This document shows positions 42,481 through 51,904 of a stretch of 64,000 nucleotides of DNA, in pieces. The notes beneath the pieces were generated by a model. It was not told where the DNA came from. It saw only the letters and a list, made by a program, of their open reading frames with translations, and did no database searches. The position numbers and the translations under genes are program-made. Position 1 is the stretch's first letter; every line of letters starts with the position of its first letter. The stretch comes from Kribbella sp. VKM Ac-2568 (GTDB lineage: Bacteria > Actinomycetota > Actinomycetes > Propionibacteriales > Kribbellaceae): positions 704,394 through 768,393 of the forward strand of contig NZ_SLVF01000002.1 in NCBI RefSeq assembly GCF_004345365.1. The letters are read 5' to 3'.

Positions 42481-43500
42481 TTACGCAGCCGGCACCGACA
42501 GTTGGAAGACCGACCAGCAGTCCACCGGCTGGAAGTCGAGCATTGCGTTGACCGCCCGCATGTGCGTGTTCTCCTCGGCGTTCCACGCGTCGATGACGCG
42601 CAGCGCCGGCTCGTGTGCCCGTGTGTACGCATGGTTGGCCGACTTCACGATCAGACCGAGACGCCTACCTCGGTGGGCCGGCTCGACGATCGTGACCCGC
42701 TGCCGCGCGTGAGTGTCGTCGTTCGCCTCGAACGACAGCTTGGTGCGGGCGACGATCTGGCCGGTCGCGTCGTGCCGGGCCGCCGTCGAGTAGGAGCGGT
42801 GGCCGCGACCCAGTTCGGTCGCCTCCTGGCCGCGTACCCGGGCGGCGTCGTACAACTCCTGCTCGACCGCCAGGTCACCGGTGGGGGCGTCGAGCATAAG
42901 CCGGCTCTGCAGCGCGGCGACATCCTCGACGATCTCTTCGGGTACTGCGTCGCGCCACTGCACCAGCGAGTACCCGTCCGCGTGGGTCCACGCCTCGGCG
43001 AGCGTCGCCTCGTCGCCCCCCGAATGGTCGGCGATCTGGCACCGGGACCTGATGCTGGTCACGCCGGGCTGGTGAGCGCGGTTGGTGAGGTAGCGGTAGC
43101 CGGCCTCGTCGCGGGCAACGCCGCCGGGCACTGCCCGAACCGTCTGGATCTCGATCACGCTCCGGTGGTGCCGTCGGGCGGCCGCGTAGACCTCCTCCAG
43201 CAGCCTGGTGCCGATGCCGCGGCGCCGGTGCTGCGGGTGCACGATCAGCTCCAGGTAGACCATGCTCAGGTTTTCCGCCTGGGGCAGCAGGTACGACGCG
43301 GCACCGACCACCCGGTCGCCGTCCCAGGCCAGCAGCGCCTCTTCGGTCAATGTGGGCCACGGGTGCTCGAACCGGGCCGTGTGTTCCTGTCGGCTGGGTG
43401 TGGGGAAGTCGGGCAGGTCGTGGCGGGTGACTGCGACCATCAGGTCGTACCACTGGCCCATCGCCACGGAGTGGGCCGGATCGAGCTGAGTGATGGTCAT
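42481..43500 (-). CDS. GNAT-family N-acetyltransferase, two-domain
   Basis: A 339-residue protein with two GNAT modules. The first has the acetyl-CoA loop HPQHRRRGIGTRLLEEV near residue 90; the second has EPAHRGRRLGLIVKSANH near residue 275. Tandem GNATs of this size include mycothiol-synthase-like and aminoglycoside-type enzymes; the acceptor is not evident. ATG 43500 gives the family-like start MTITQLDPAH. It stands alone between convergent and same-strand neighbours. Confidence 0.8.
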   Translation of the reverse strand: MTITQLDPAHSVAMGQWYDLMVAVTRHDLPDFPTPSRQEHTARFEHPWPTLTEEALLAWDGDRVVGAASYLLPQAENLSMVYLELIVHPQHRRRGIGTRLLEEVYAAARRHHRSVIEIQTVRAVPGGVARDEAGYRYLTNRAHQPGVTSIRSRCQIADHSGGDEATLAEAWTHADGYSLVQWRDAVPEEIVEDVAALQSRLMLDAPTGDLAVEQELYDAARVRGQEATELGRGHRSYSTAARHDATGQIVARTKLSFEANDDTHARQRVTIVEPAHRGRRLGLIVKSANHAYTRAHEPALRVIDAWNAEENTHMRAVNAMLDFQPVDCWSVFQLSVPAA

Positions 43501-43686
43501 GCCCGCATCGTCCGGCGGGCGTGACCTACCAGCAATTGAATTACTTCACCATGACGACATCACGAATGGTCGACCAGGTCGTCCGCGGCGACGAACAGCA
43601 GCTGGATCTCGTCGTAGGTCAGTGGCCGGTGTCCGGGTGCGGTGTCTTGGTTGTGCGATCGAGCGGCGTCGTCGCCCAGAAGGCTG

Positions 43687-46563
43687 TCAGGCGTCAGGCG
43701 CGGGTTGCCAGGCATACGGCGGAGACACGCGGTGCGCGATGGCGGCCGCCTCGATCCGGTTCGGCACGCCGAGCTTGCGCAGGATGTGCGAGACGTGGAC
43801 GCCGGCCGTTCTGACGCTGATGACGAGTTCCGCGGCGATCTCACGGTTGGTGTAGCCCCGAGCGAGAAGAGCGAGAACGTCTGCTTCACGCGGGCTTAGG
43901 CCGAGGGTCTCCTCCGGGCGCTGCCTTCTGTTGGACGGCTCGGCCGCCGGCGGCGCGAGCTCGAGCCGTGCCCGTTCCGCGAGTAGCTTCAGCTCGCGTA
44001 GCAGAGGCTTTGCTCCACTGCGGGCTGCGAAGGCATACGCGTCCATGAGCGGCGCGCTCGCCTCGCGGCGGGAGGCGCCGGCAGCGACCAGAGCCTCGCC
44101 TTCGCGCCAGCGGCAGTAGGCGGAGAGCGGCGGGCGTTCGAGCCGATCCCAGGCGGCTGCGGCCGCCGACCACGGGTCGGGCTGGGCGATGTCGTGGGCG
44201 CGGTTGTATTCGGCCTCGGCCAGGGCGAGCCAGCCGGCGGCGTTCGGTGTAACCGCTGAGGCCTCGGCGGCCTCGCGGCGAGCGAGGGCGATGAGCTTGC
44301 GTGCCCGGGCGAGCCAGCCCTCGCACGCGTCCGCATCATGTCGGGCGCGTGCGAGGGCTGACAGCTCTGCCTGTGCGCGGAGCCCTTTAGCGCAGAACCA
44401 GACCCGGAGCTGGGCGGCCTCACCGGAGCACGCCCCGGCCAGGCCGTCGCGCACAGCCTGGTCGGCCTCCGTCCACCGGCGCTGCCACAGCGCGAGCTCT
44501 GCGAGATAGACGTCGTAGATCCCCTGCCCGCGGTCCTCGCGCAGCGTAGCGAGCGCGGCGTTGAGGTGTGAGCGTGCGGCCTCGAAGTCGCCGCGGCCGA
44601 CCTCGAGGTCGGCGCGCAGCATGAGGAGCATGTAGGGGAAGCTCGCGGTCGTCGCGCGCAGCGCGGCCGCGCTGAGGCTGTCGGCTTTGTCCCACTCGCC
44701 GATGGCGAGCAGAGCCTCGATGGAGTTCGCGACGAGCGGGACGCTGTCGATCCCGTACCGGCGCATCAGCTCGAGCCCCGCGTTCCCCAGTCGCGCCGAC
44801 TCCTGGGGCCGGCCCAGCATCGTCAGTGCGTCGGTGAGATTCACGTACGCCCGGTCCAGGCCGATGTGATCGCCGATCTCCTCGGCGAGCTGCAGGGCCT
44901 GACGAAGATGGGTGAGACCTTCCTCCCCGCGGCCGAGGTAGGCGAGGTCGCCCCCGAGCACGGTGAGCGCTCGGACCTCGGCGTCGCCTCCGCCGACACC
45001 CTGAGCGAGCGCGAGCGCGTGCTCGCCGATCGGGAGCGACTCCGCGTGGCGCCAGGCCACCATCAGCCCGCCGGCGAGTGATCCCAGCGCGTACGCGCGC
45101 TCCGCTGAGGGCAGCTCCGGCGGCACGAGCTCGACCGCGCGCTCCAACGCGGCGAGTCCGGCGTGGTCATTGCCGGTCTCGTGGAGGTACTCGCCGAGGC
45201 GCACTTGGAGGAGCGACGCACGGTGCGGGTCTTCCGTGCCGATGAGCTCGATCGCCCGCTGGGCGAGCTCGACCGCGCGCGGGGCGGAACCGACTTGGCT
45301 GGCGAGCTCTGCTGTCCAGGCGCAGAGTTCGACAATGCTGAGTCCGGCGAGCTCGGCCGGGGCCGGCACCGTATGCCACAGGGCGAGCGCCCGCTCGAGA
45401 TGCGTGTGAGCCTCCGCGAGGCCGAAGACCGCCTCCGCTTGGCGTGCAGCGTCCACGGACGTGGCGAGCGCCTCCGCGCTGCGACCCGCCGCCTCCCAAT
45501 GCGGCGCGAGCTCCGCCGGCGTCGCAGCTCCGCTGCGTGCGAGCTCGGCGGCCAGCTTCGCGTGGAGCTCCTCGCGCTCGCCGGGCAGGATTGTCGCGTA
45601 GATCGCCTCCGCGAGCAGGGCGTGGCGGAAGCGGAAGCTGCCGGTGGCCTGGTCGGCGACGAGAACAGCGTGCTCGACTGCCTCTCGGAGCGAGTCATGC
45701 ACGTCGTGCTCCGGGCGCGCAGCGAGTGCGCTGAGCAGCGGGTAGCCGACGTCGCGTCCGGCAGCCGCGGCCAGGCGCAGCAGGGTCTGCGTCGGAGGGT
45801 CGAGCTGTGCGACCCTCTGCAACAGCAGGTCGCGCAGTCCGTGCGGGAGCACACCGTTCTGGTCGCCGGACGCGGAGAGAAGCTCTTCTGCGAAGAAAGG
45901 ATTGCCTTCGGAGCGGGTGACGATCGCATCCGTCAGCGCCGCCGGCTGGGTAGCCTCGGCGCGGGCCGCGAGCAGCGCCCCCAACTCCTCGGGCCCGAGC
46001 GGACCAAGCTCCAGCACGAGCGCCGAGCCCGAGCGCCGGACCGCCGCCGCAACCCGGCGCATCCGCTCAGCCGAGGAGAGCTCGTCCGCGCGGTAGGTCG
46101 CAAGCAGCAGGACCGGCCGGTCGTCGAGGTTGTGGGCGAGGAAGACGACGAGATCCAGCGTCGAGGCATCAGCCCAGTGCAAATCCTCGAGCATGAGCAG
46201 CACCGGTGCGGCAGCCGCGCGCTCGCTGAGCAGGGCGAGCGTCTCCTCGAAGACCCGCAGTTGCGAGCCCACCATCGGCCCCTCCACCCGCGGAAGCTCT
46301 GCGAACGGCCGCAGGGCCTCGACGAACGGCTGGTACGGAAGTTCGGTGCCGACGAGATCGATCGAACGCCCGAGAAGGACCTCGAATCCTGCGTCGCGGG
46401 CGCGCGCCGCGAACTCGGACGCCAGCCGGGTCTTGCCGATGCCCGCGTCCCCACTGACGAGCGCGGTCGTGCCGCTCCCCGCCCGCGCCGCGTCGAGGAC
46501 GCGCTCGAGCTGCCCGAGCTCGCGTACACGTCCGACGAACACCCCTCTCACGAGAGCCCCCAT
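43687..46563 (-). CDS. Second large LuxR-family ATPase regulator
   Basis: A 958-residue LAL/STAND-type regulator: Walker A GDAGIGKTR near residue 40, Walker B VLLMLEDLHWADAS near 125, a TPR-like helical middle, and a C-terminal LuxR HTH (LSPREADVLALLARGYTNREIAAELVISVRT...). Its sequence is not close to the LAL at 11094. The end YAWQPAPDA stops at 43687. It is divergent from a hydrolase gene (46731) that may be its target. The ATG at 46563 begins directly at the ATPase domain. Confidence 0.88.
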   Translation of the reverse strand: MGALVRGVFVGRVRELGQLERVLDAARAGSGTTALVSGDAGIGKTRLASEFAARARDAGFEVLLGRSIDLVGTELPYQPFVEALRPFAELPRVEGPMVGSQLRVFEETLALLSERAAAAPVLLMLEDLHWADASTLDLVVFLAHNLDDRPVLLLATYRADELSSAERMRRVAAAVRRSGSALVLELGPLGPEELGALLAARAEATQPAALTDAIVTRSEGNPFFAEELLSASGDQNGVLPHGLRDLLLQRVAQLDPPTQTLLRLAAAAGRDVGYPLLSALAARPEHDVHDSLREAVEHAVLVADQATGSFRFRHALLAEAIYATILPGEREELHAKLAAELARSGAATPAELAPHWEAAGRSAEALATSVDAARQAEAVFGLAEAHTHLERALALWHTVPAPAELAGLSIVELCAWTAELASQVGSAPRAVELAQRAIELIGTEDPHRASLLQVRLGEYLHETGNDHAGLAALERAVELVPPELPSAERAYALGSLAGGLMVAWRHAESLPIGEHALALAQGVGGGDAEVRALTVLGGDLAYLGRGEEGLTHLRQALQLAEEIGDHIGLDRAYVNLTDALTMLGRPQESARLGNAGLELMRRYGIDSVPLVANSIEALLAIGEWDKADSLSAAALRATTASFPYMLLMLRADLEVGRGDFEAARSHLNAALATLREDRGQGIYDVYLAELALWQRRWTEADQAVRDGLAGACSGEAAQLRVWFCAKGLRAQAELSALARARHDADACEGWLARARKLIALARREAAEASAVTPNAAGWLALAEAEYNRAHDIAQPDPWSAAAAAWDRLERPPLSAYCRWREGEALVAAGASRREASAPLMDAYAFAARSGAKPLLRELKLLAERARLELAPPAAEPSNRRQRPEETLGLSPREADVLALLARGYTNREIAAELVISVRTAGVHVSHILRKLGVPNRIEAAAIAHRVSPPYAWQPAPDA

Positions 46564-46730
46564 CCAGGCAGTATCGCGCCGCCGGCACCGGCGCGGAAGG
46601 CTCTCGTACGCATCCCGCGGCCGGTAGATACGTAGCCGGACGCGGAGGATAAGTCTCCCCGGCCGATGCGCCGCCGGCTTCTCCCCGGTGACGATCCTGT
46701 TGATCCGACAGACACAAGGGGGACGGAGAC

Positions 46731-47612
46731 ATGACAGCGATCACACAGCCCGCGTCGCTTGAGCAGAAGCCGATCGGGCCGACGAAGATCCACACGGTAC
46801 AAGGCGGCGGCGGCCTGCGGCTGCACGTCCGCGAGTGGGGCAGGGCGGACGGGCCGCCGATCCTGTTCCTTCACGGCTTGTCGCAAAGTCACCTCTGCTG
46901 GGCCAAGCAGTACCAGAGCGCGCTGGCCGACGAATTTCGGCTCGCGGCCTGCGACCTGCGCGGCCACGGGATGTCGGAGGCCCCCCTCGAACCGGAGCAC
47001 TACACCGACGGCGAACTGTGGGCTGACGACGTGGCGGCGATCATCGAGCACCTGCGTCTCGACCGGGCCGTGCTGGTGGGCTGGTCGTACGGCGGCTTCA
47101 TCATCTGCGATTACCTGCGCGCCCACGGCCAGCACCGGGTCGCCGCCATTGACTTCGTCGGCGGGGCCGTCAATATGGGCGGGAGGGCGTTCGGCACTCT
47201 GATCGGCCCCGGCTTCCTCGACCATTTCGCCGACGCCATTGCAGACGACCTGCCGACCAACATCCGAGCCATGCGCGCGCTGGTCAAAGCCTGGCCGGCC
47301 AAGCCTTTCCCGCCCGACGACCTCGAGACCCTGCTGTGCTCCAGCATGACTGTGCCCGCACGAATCCGCGCAAATCTCGCGGCGCGCGAGATCGACGGTG
47401 ACGACGTGCTGCGCACCCTTGAGGTACCCCTGCTGGTCACCCACGGCCGAGCGGACACCGTCGTGCTTCCAGCGATGGCCGAGCACGTCCTCGCCGTCTG
47501 CCCGACCGCCGAGCCCTCCTGGTACGAAGGCGTCGGCCACACCCCGCACCTCGAGGAGCCGGAGCGCTTCAACCGCGAACTGGCCGCCCTGACCCGCCGC
47601 GTCTCCGCGTAG
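46731..47612 (+). CDS. Alpha/beta hydrolase
   Basis: A 293-residue hydrolase with a full triad: Ser in VGWSYGGFI near residue 123, Asp in THGRADTVV and His in EGVGHTPHLE. The cap and the LFLHGLSQSHLCW oxyanion segment resemble haloperoxidase/epoxide-hydrolase-like esterases; the substrate is unknown. GGGGGACGGAGAC precedes the ATG. Divergent from the LuxR ATPase gene. It ends just before the scarred region that starts with a DNA ligase fragment. Confidence 0.85.
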   Translation: MTAITQPASLEQKPIGPTKIHTVQGGGGLRLHVREWGRADGPPILFLHGLSQSHLCWAKQYQSALADEFRLAACDLRGHGMSEAPLEPEHYTDGELWADDVAAIIEHLRLDRAVLVGWSYGGFIICDYLRAHGQHRVAAIDFVGGAVNMGGRAFGTLIGPGFLDHFADAIADDLPTNIRAMRALVKAWPAKPFPPDDLETLLCSSMTVPARIRANLAAREIDGDDVLRTLEVPLLVTHGRADTVVLPAMAEHVLAVCPTAEPSWYEGVGHTPHLEEPERFNRELAALTRRVSA

Positions 47613-47751
47613 GGCCCGACTCGAAAGGTCGAACTGGCCGACCCCAACGGTGCCCGACAGTTGTCGTGCAGAGCCAGTCCACCCCAATTGCTGTCGACCT
47701 CGCTGAGGATGTCCATCCGGCAAGCCGAACACGATTGACCCCTACAGAATC

Positions 47752-48243
47752 AACCTTCACCCAGTCGCGGCGGCCCGGCTGGTATCTCGTCGACGCGCCC
47801 TTGACCACAAGTCCTTCGACACCGCTGGATTTGAAGGCGTCCAGCCACTCGCGGGCCTCATCGACCTCCGCGGTGACCGTAGACACCTGCGGCGGCGGCA
47901 CCCAGCTCGCGGCCAGCGACTCCAGCCGCTGCCGGCGGATCGTCCAACGCATCGGCCGGACATCGACGTCGCCTACGGCCAGTACGTCGAACGCGACGAA
48001 CGACGCCGGCTGCGTGGGCGCCAAGCGCCGACGGACGGTGGTCGCGGTGTTGACCATCCGTTGCTGCAACGCGTCGAAGTCGAGGCGGTCGCCTGTCCTC
48101 ACAACCAACTCGCTGTGCAGGACACAATCGGTGGTCAGCTGGGCTCCCAGAGCTGCCTGGACATCAGGGAACTTCGCGGTGAACTCCTTGCCGTTGCGCG
48201 ACCAGGGCCGAACCTCACCACCGCCGGACAACTCCGGCGCGGC
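47752..48243 (-). pseudogene. Central fragment of an ATP-dependent DNA ligase gene
   Basis: About 164 codons without stops match the adenylation domain of LigC/LigD-type ligases downstream of the catalytic lysine: VRPWSRNGKEFTAKFPDV, VLHSELVVRTGDRLDFDALQ, SFVAFDVLA and the motif IV/V segment GVEGLVVKGASTRYQPG...DWVKV. The KxDG start is missing at the right edge, and homology ends abruptly after DWVKV at the left, so the OB fold is lost. The missing N-terminus is found in the same orientation at 52874-53011, 4.6 kb away. Confidence 0.85.
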
Positions 48244-48246
48244 TAG

Positions 48247-48265
48247 TTGACTGAACTCTTCAGTG
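48247..48265. repeat. Putative left end of the inserted segment
   Basis: TTGACTGAACTCTTCAGTG sits where ligase homology stops. It contains a perfect inverted repeat ACTGAA-CTC-TTCAGT. Its ACTGAAC core read inward resembles the other end (CTTCACTGAACC, complement of 52871-52882), so the two could be terminal inverted repeats. Confidence 0.4.
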
Positions 48266-48353
48266 CGCCGATTGGCGCCTTAGGTGGTGGCTGGAGAGGT
48301 GTGCCGGTGATTGCCGATGTGGGTCGTGTGGCGGAGTTCGGGGTGGGGCTGCG

Positions 48354-48537
48354 ATGCGGGTGCTGTTCCCGAAGCTTGAGCACGCTGCGGCGTCCGGTTT
48401 TCTCCGCGACCAGGCGGCTTCGGACTGCTCGCCTGCGACGCTGCGCAGCTGCGCCTTCGACCTGCTGCGCTGGTTTCGGTTCCTCCACGGCCGCTGGACG
48501 CCGTGGGATGTCACCCGTCCATCGGCTGACCGACAGC
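48354..48537 (+). pseudogene. N-terminal stub of a tyrosine recombinase (integrase)
   Basis: About 60 codons match the SAM-like N-terminal core-binding domain of phage/transposon integrases: ASGFLRDQAASDCSPATLRS and AFDLLRWFRFLHGRWTPWDV. The catalytic domain is absent; homology is lost after TRPSADRQ. It lies 90 bp inside the putative left end and is probably the relic of the recombinase that moved the segment. Confidence 0.7.
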
Positions 48538-48692
48538 CAGGCGTTCCGCTCGGGTCCTGGCCGCCGTGCTCGGCAGCTCGAGTAACCGGACCTTGACTCT
48601 GTAGTTGGGTCCGGGGTTGAGGATGGGGCATGCGAACCAGCGAGCTGGCCGGCAAGGCTGGACGCGATCGACCATCACCAGGAGGGGACCCG

Positions 48693-49628
48693 ATGAAGCT
48701 CGAAGTTCTGCACGTCCCGGACTGCCCGAACCTGCCACCGATGTTGGAACGGCTCACCGAAGCCACCGACCTGCCGGTCGCCACCCGCGTCATCGACAAC
48801 GACACCGACGCCGAACGCTTCGGTATGGCCGGTTCCCCGACCCTGCTGATCGACGGGGTGGACCCGTTCACCACGGGAGGGGACTGCGGGTGCGGGGTGT
48901 CGTGCCGTCTGTACCGCGACGTGGCCGGCCGGATTGTTCCCGCACCGTCGATCGCGCAACTGCGCGACTCGCTCACCGCGGCCAGCCAGCCGACGGCACT
49001 CGGCGAAGTGCTGAGCGCCTGGCGGACCCGTGCTTTGCCGCTGGATCCGGTCGAGAAGGCCGTGCACCAGGCGATCCTGCGGTCCTTCGGCACCACAGGT
49101 CATCCACCCGCGGCCGTCGACCTCGATCCGGCCGCGGCCGGGGGTGAGCGGAGTACGGGTGAGGTGCTGAAGACTTTGCACAAGGTCGACGCGATCCGCC
49201 TGGCCCCGGACGGGCAGATCGCGGTCGCCTACCCCTTCTCCGCCACACCGACCCGGCACCGGGTCCGGATCGGCGACCAGGTCGACGCCTACGCGATGTG
49301 CGCGATCGACGCGCTCGGCATCGCCGCCATGCTCGGCCGCGACACCCGGATCGAGTCCGTCGACGTGACGACCGGCCAGCCGATCACCGTCACGACGACC
49401 GGAGGGCGCACCGGTTGGGAACCGGCAGGGGCGGTGGTGTTCATCGGTGCTGACGCCGGCGGTGGCCCATCGGCCGACTGCTGCTGCGACTACCTCAACT
49501 TCTTCACCGACCAGGATTCCGCCGAAGCCTGGACCAGAAGCAACCCGGGAATTCCCGGGCAGATCCTCACCCAGACGCAGGCCGAGGACCTCGGAACCCG
49601 CCTGTTCCAGCCCCTACTCGCGGACTGA
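48693..49628 (+). CDS. merB: Organomercurial lyase (MerB) domain protein with N-terminal thioredoxin-like segment
   Basis: A 311-residue protein. Residues 1-95 resemble a small thioredoxin-fold domain (MKLEVLHVPDCPNLPPMLER, AGSPTLLIDG). The rest is MerB-like: YAMCAIDALGIAAML supplies the Cys and Asp that correspond to C96/D99, and ADCCCDYLNFF supplies the second catalytic Cys (C159 in R831 MerB). It would cleave carbon-mercury bonds, or detoxify another soft metal. ATG 48693 follows AGGAGGGG. No merA, merR or transporter is adjacent, so Hg(II) must be handled elsewhere. It lies inside the putative inserted segment. Confidence 0.85.
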   Translation: MKLEVLHVPDCPNLPPMLERLTEATDLPVATRVIDNDTDAERFGMAGSPTLLIDGVDPFTTGGDCGCGVSCRLYRDVAGRIVPAPSIAQLRDSLTAASQPTALGEVLSAWRTRALPLDPVEKAVHQAILRSFGTTGHPPAAVDLDPAAAGGERSTGEVLKTLHKVDAIRLAPDGQIAVAYPFSATPTRHRVRIGDQVDAYAMCAIDALGIAAMLGRDTRIESVDVTTGQPITVTTTGGRTGWEPAGAVVFIGADAGGGPSADCCCDYLNFFTDQDSAEAWTRSNPGIPGQILTQTQAEDLGTRLFQPLLAD

Positions 49629-49640
49629 CCAGGTTGCAGG

Positions 49641-49940
49641 CTAGGGCAGGTGCCGATCGATCCGCTGCAGCACCGTCCCAACGACTGGTAGGCGATGCCA
49701 ACCGCGGCTGATCACCCACTCCCGCGCTCCGCGTACTCCGACCCGCAGCCTCGCGGCCGGCGATATGCGGAGCTCGTCCTCGCGCTCGGCAGCCCTCCGT
49801 TGCAGATAGCGGGCGCACCCCAGACAGACGCCGACCTCAGGGTGTGTCCCCAGCCGCACCAGGTCGCGCTCGTCGAACTCGCCACCGCAGCACCAACACG
49901 CCGGCGCTGTCGGCTGAAACGTCTCCTCAGCAGCGGTCAC
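49641..49940 (-). CDS. Small zinc-ribbon-like protein
   Basis: A 99-residue protein with a CWCCGGEFDERDLVRLG...VCLGCARYL four-Cys knuckle near residues 15-45, then a basic tail. Probably a structural zinc site; function unknown. It is convergent with merB, 12 bp apart, inside the inserted segment. Confidence 0.65.
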   Translation of the reverse strand: MTAAEETFQPTAPACWCCGGEFDERDLVRLGTHPEVGVCLGCARYLQRRAAEREDELRISPAARLRVGVRGAREWVISRGWHRLPVVGTVLQRIDRHLP

Positions 49941-50018
49941 ACCGCCATCATCCGCCCACCCGGACCGCTGCGGCTACCAGCCGACCAGCGTCCACGTGGA
50001 TCGACGACTCTTCGATCG

Positions 50019-50861
50019 TCAACCAGCGGTCGTGCGGCGGTAACAGAGCACAGCAGCGGGGACGGTGATCACCAGCAGCCCGACGATCCAGGCGAGTGCC
50101 TGCCACACGTGCTCGGCAGTCGGGCCGCCGAGGACGAGGGCGCGAAGTCCGTCGACCGAGACGGTGACCGGGTTGACCTTCGCGAACGCTTCCAGCCAGC
50201 CGGGCATAGTGGCGACCGGGACGAACGTGGAGCTGGTGAACACCAAGACGATGACCGGCATCAGACCGGCCAGTCCGGCCGTCTCGGCGTCGTGGACGAG
50301 CAGGCCGACCATGGCGTTGATCCAGGAGAACGCGACACCGATCAGCAATGCCAACCCGATCACCCCTATCGCCGCCGCGACGCCTGCGTGGAAGCGGAAA
50401 CCGATCGCGTACCCCACACCGGTCATCAGCAGCAGGACGAAAAGGTTCCGCACGGCGTCGGCCACAGTCCGCCCGGCCAGAACCGCGGACCGGGTCATTG
50501 GCAGCGCCCGGAAACGGTCGATCATGCCGGTGGCCAGATCATCGGCGATCGCCACGCCGGTCTGGGAGGCGCCGAACGCAATCGCCAGCACGAAGATCCC
50601 CGGTAGTAGGAAGTCGACGTATTTGTCCACCCCTGGCGGGTGAATCGCGCCGCCGAACACGTAGGTGAACAGCAACACGAACAGCACGGGTTGCACGGTG
50701 GCGAACACGATCAAGGTCGGCACCCGTACCAGCCGCCGCAGGTTCCGGCCGGTGATTACGGCTACGTCACCGAGCAGCCATCGCAGCCCTCGCACGGTCG
50801 CAACGTCTGTCGCGGTGGGATCGGATGGTTGCTTGGCGGACGCCGCCGGCTCAGTCGTCAC
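50019..50861 (-). CDS. ABC-2 type drug exporter permease (DrrB-like)
   Basis: A 280-residue permease with six transmembrane helices and the ABC-2 family signature region (LFTYVFGGAIHPPGVDKYVDFLLPGIFVLAIAFG). It pairs with the ATPase encoded directly upstream, with a 4-bp ATGA overlap, as in DrrA/DrrB-type antibiotic exporters. The pump substrate is unknown. The set is divergent from a PadR regulator. Confidence 0.88.
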   Translation of the reverse strand: MTTEPAASAKQPSDPTATDVATVRGLRWLLGDVAVITGRNLRRLVRVPTLIVFATVQPVLFVLLFTYVFGGAIHPPGVDKYVDFLLPGIFVLAIAFGASQTGVAIADDLATGMIDRFRALPMTRSAVLAGRTVADAVRNLFVLLLMTGVGYAIGFRFHAGVAAAIGVIGLALLIGVAFSWINAMVGLLVHDAETAGLAGLMPVIVLVFTSSTFVPVATMPGWLEAFAKVNPVTVSVDGLRALVLGGPTAEHVWQALAWIVGLLVITVPAAVLCYRRTTAG

Positions 50862-51844
50862 CGCTGGCTCCCGATCTCCGCACTATCCGAGCCGGCCCCT
50901 GCGATCGCTGACTGGCCGGTGAGGGCCAAGAACACGTCGTCGAGTGACGGTCGGCGCAGCGCCACATCGGTCACCCGCAGGCCACCGGCCGCCAGCCGGG
51001 CGACCGCTTGACCAAGCACACCTGGACCGTCCGCGACTGGCAGCACCACCCGGCCGTCGCCGGTGTCAACGACCGGTGGGCCGGAGCCAAGGTCTGCGAC
51101 GGTTGCGGCCAGGGCGGCCGGGTCGACGCCCGGCGCCGGCCGCAGCTCGAGGCGGTTGCCACCCACCTGCGCCTTCAGCTCGTCCGACGTCCCGGATGCG
51201 ATGACCCGACCGGTGTCGATGACCACGATGCGATCGGCGAGCTGGTCGGCTTCCTCCAGGTATTGGGTGGTGAGCAGAACCGCCGTGCCCTGCTCGGTCA
51301 GCGCGGTGATCGTCTGCCACAACCCGATCCGGCCGCGCGGATCCAGGCCGGTGGTCGGCTCGTCCAGGAACAGCACCGACGGGCGGGCGACCAGGCTGGC
51401 CGCGACATCCAACCGGCGCCGCATGCCGCCGGAATAGCCACGCAGAACCCGATCCGCCGCGGCGGCCAGGTCGAAGGTGTCCAGCAATTCGCCAGCGCGA
51501 CGACGGGCAACGATGCGGTTCAGGCCGGACAGCCTTCCGATCATCTGCAGGTTCTCCCGGCCGGTCAGATATGGATCGACCGCTGCGTACTGGCCCGACA
51601 GGCCGATCCGTCGCCGCACAGCTGCCGCCTGCCTGACCACGTCCAACCCCGCGACTCGTGCGCTACCGGCATCGGGGTGCAGCAGGGTCGTCAGGATCCG
51701 GACCACGGTGGTCTTACCGGCACCGTTCGGACCGAGCAGCCCCAGCACCGAACCAGCCGGAACATCCAGATCGACTCCGCCCAGTGCCTCGACAACTCCG
51801 AACCGTTTCACGAGTCCCTCGGCCAGGATCGCAGGCTCGCTCAT
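50858..51844 (-). CDS. ABC drug exporter ATP-binding protein (DrrA-like)
   Basis: A 328-residue ATPase: Walker A GPNGAGKTT near residue 38, signature YSGGMRRRLDVAASL, Walker B VLFLDEPTTGLDP, and the long C-terminal domain of DrrA types. ATG 51844 begins the family start SEPAILAEGLVKRFG; an in-frame start at 51859 is less likely. It is divergent from padR; the spacer holds direct repeats likely bound by PadR. Confidence 0.92.
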   Translation of the reverse strand: MSEPAILAEGLVKRFGVVEALGGVDLDVPAGSVLGLLGPNGAGKTTVVRILTTLLHPDAGSARVAGLDVVRQAAAVRRRIGLSGQYAAVDPYLTGRENLQMIGRLSGLNRIVARRRAGELLDTFDLAAAADRVLRGYSGGMRRRLDVAASLVARPSVLFLDEPTTGLDPRGRIGLWQTITALTEQGTAVLLTTQYLEEADQLADRIVVIDTGRVIASGTSDELKAQVGGNRLELRPAPGVDPAALAATVADLGSGPPVVDTGDGRVVLPVADGPGVLGQAVARLAAGGLRVTDVALRRPSLDDVFLALTGQSAIAGAGSDSAEIGSQR

Positions 51845-51863
51845 CACGCCACCACCCATAGCT

Positions 51864-51904
51864 AGGATTACTACCTATCCGCTTGTTGTAGGATAACTAC
51901 TTAT
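51864..51904. promoter_or_regulatory. PadR-type operator with direct repeats and -10 box
   Basis: AGGATTACTACCTAT (51864-51878) and AGGATAACTACTTAT (51890-51904) are 15-bp direct repeats with two mismatches, 26 bp apart. TAGGAT at 51889-51894 is a good actinobacterial -10 placed so that transcription would start at or near the padR ATG, suggesting a leaderless mRNA. Confidence 0.6.

Noticed and set aside
45163..46635. A 490-codon plus-strand frame
   Set aside because: Antisense to the second LuxR ATPase, Arg/Glu-rich and without motifs.
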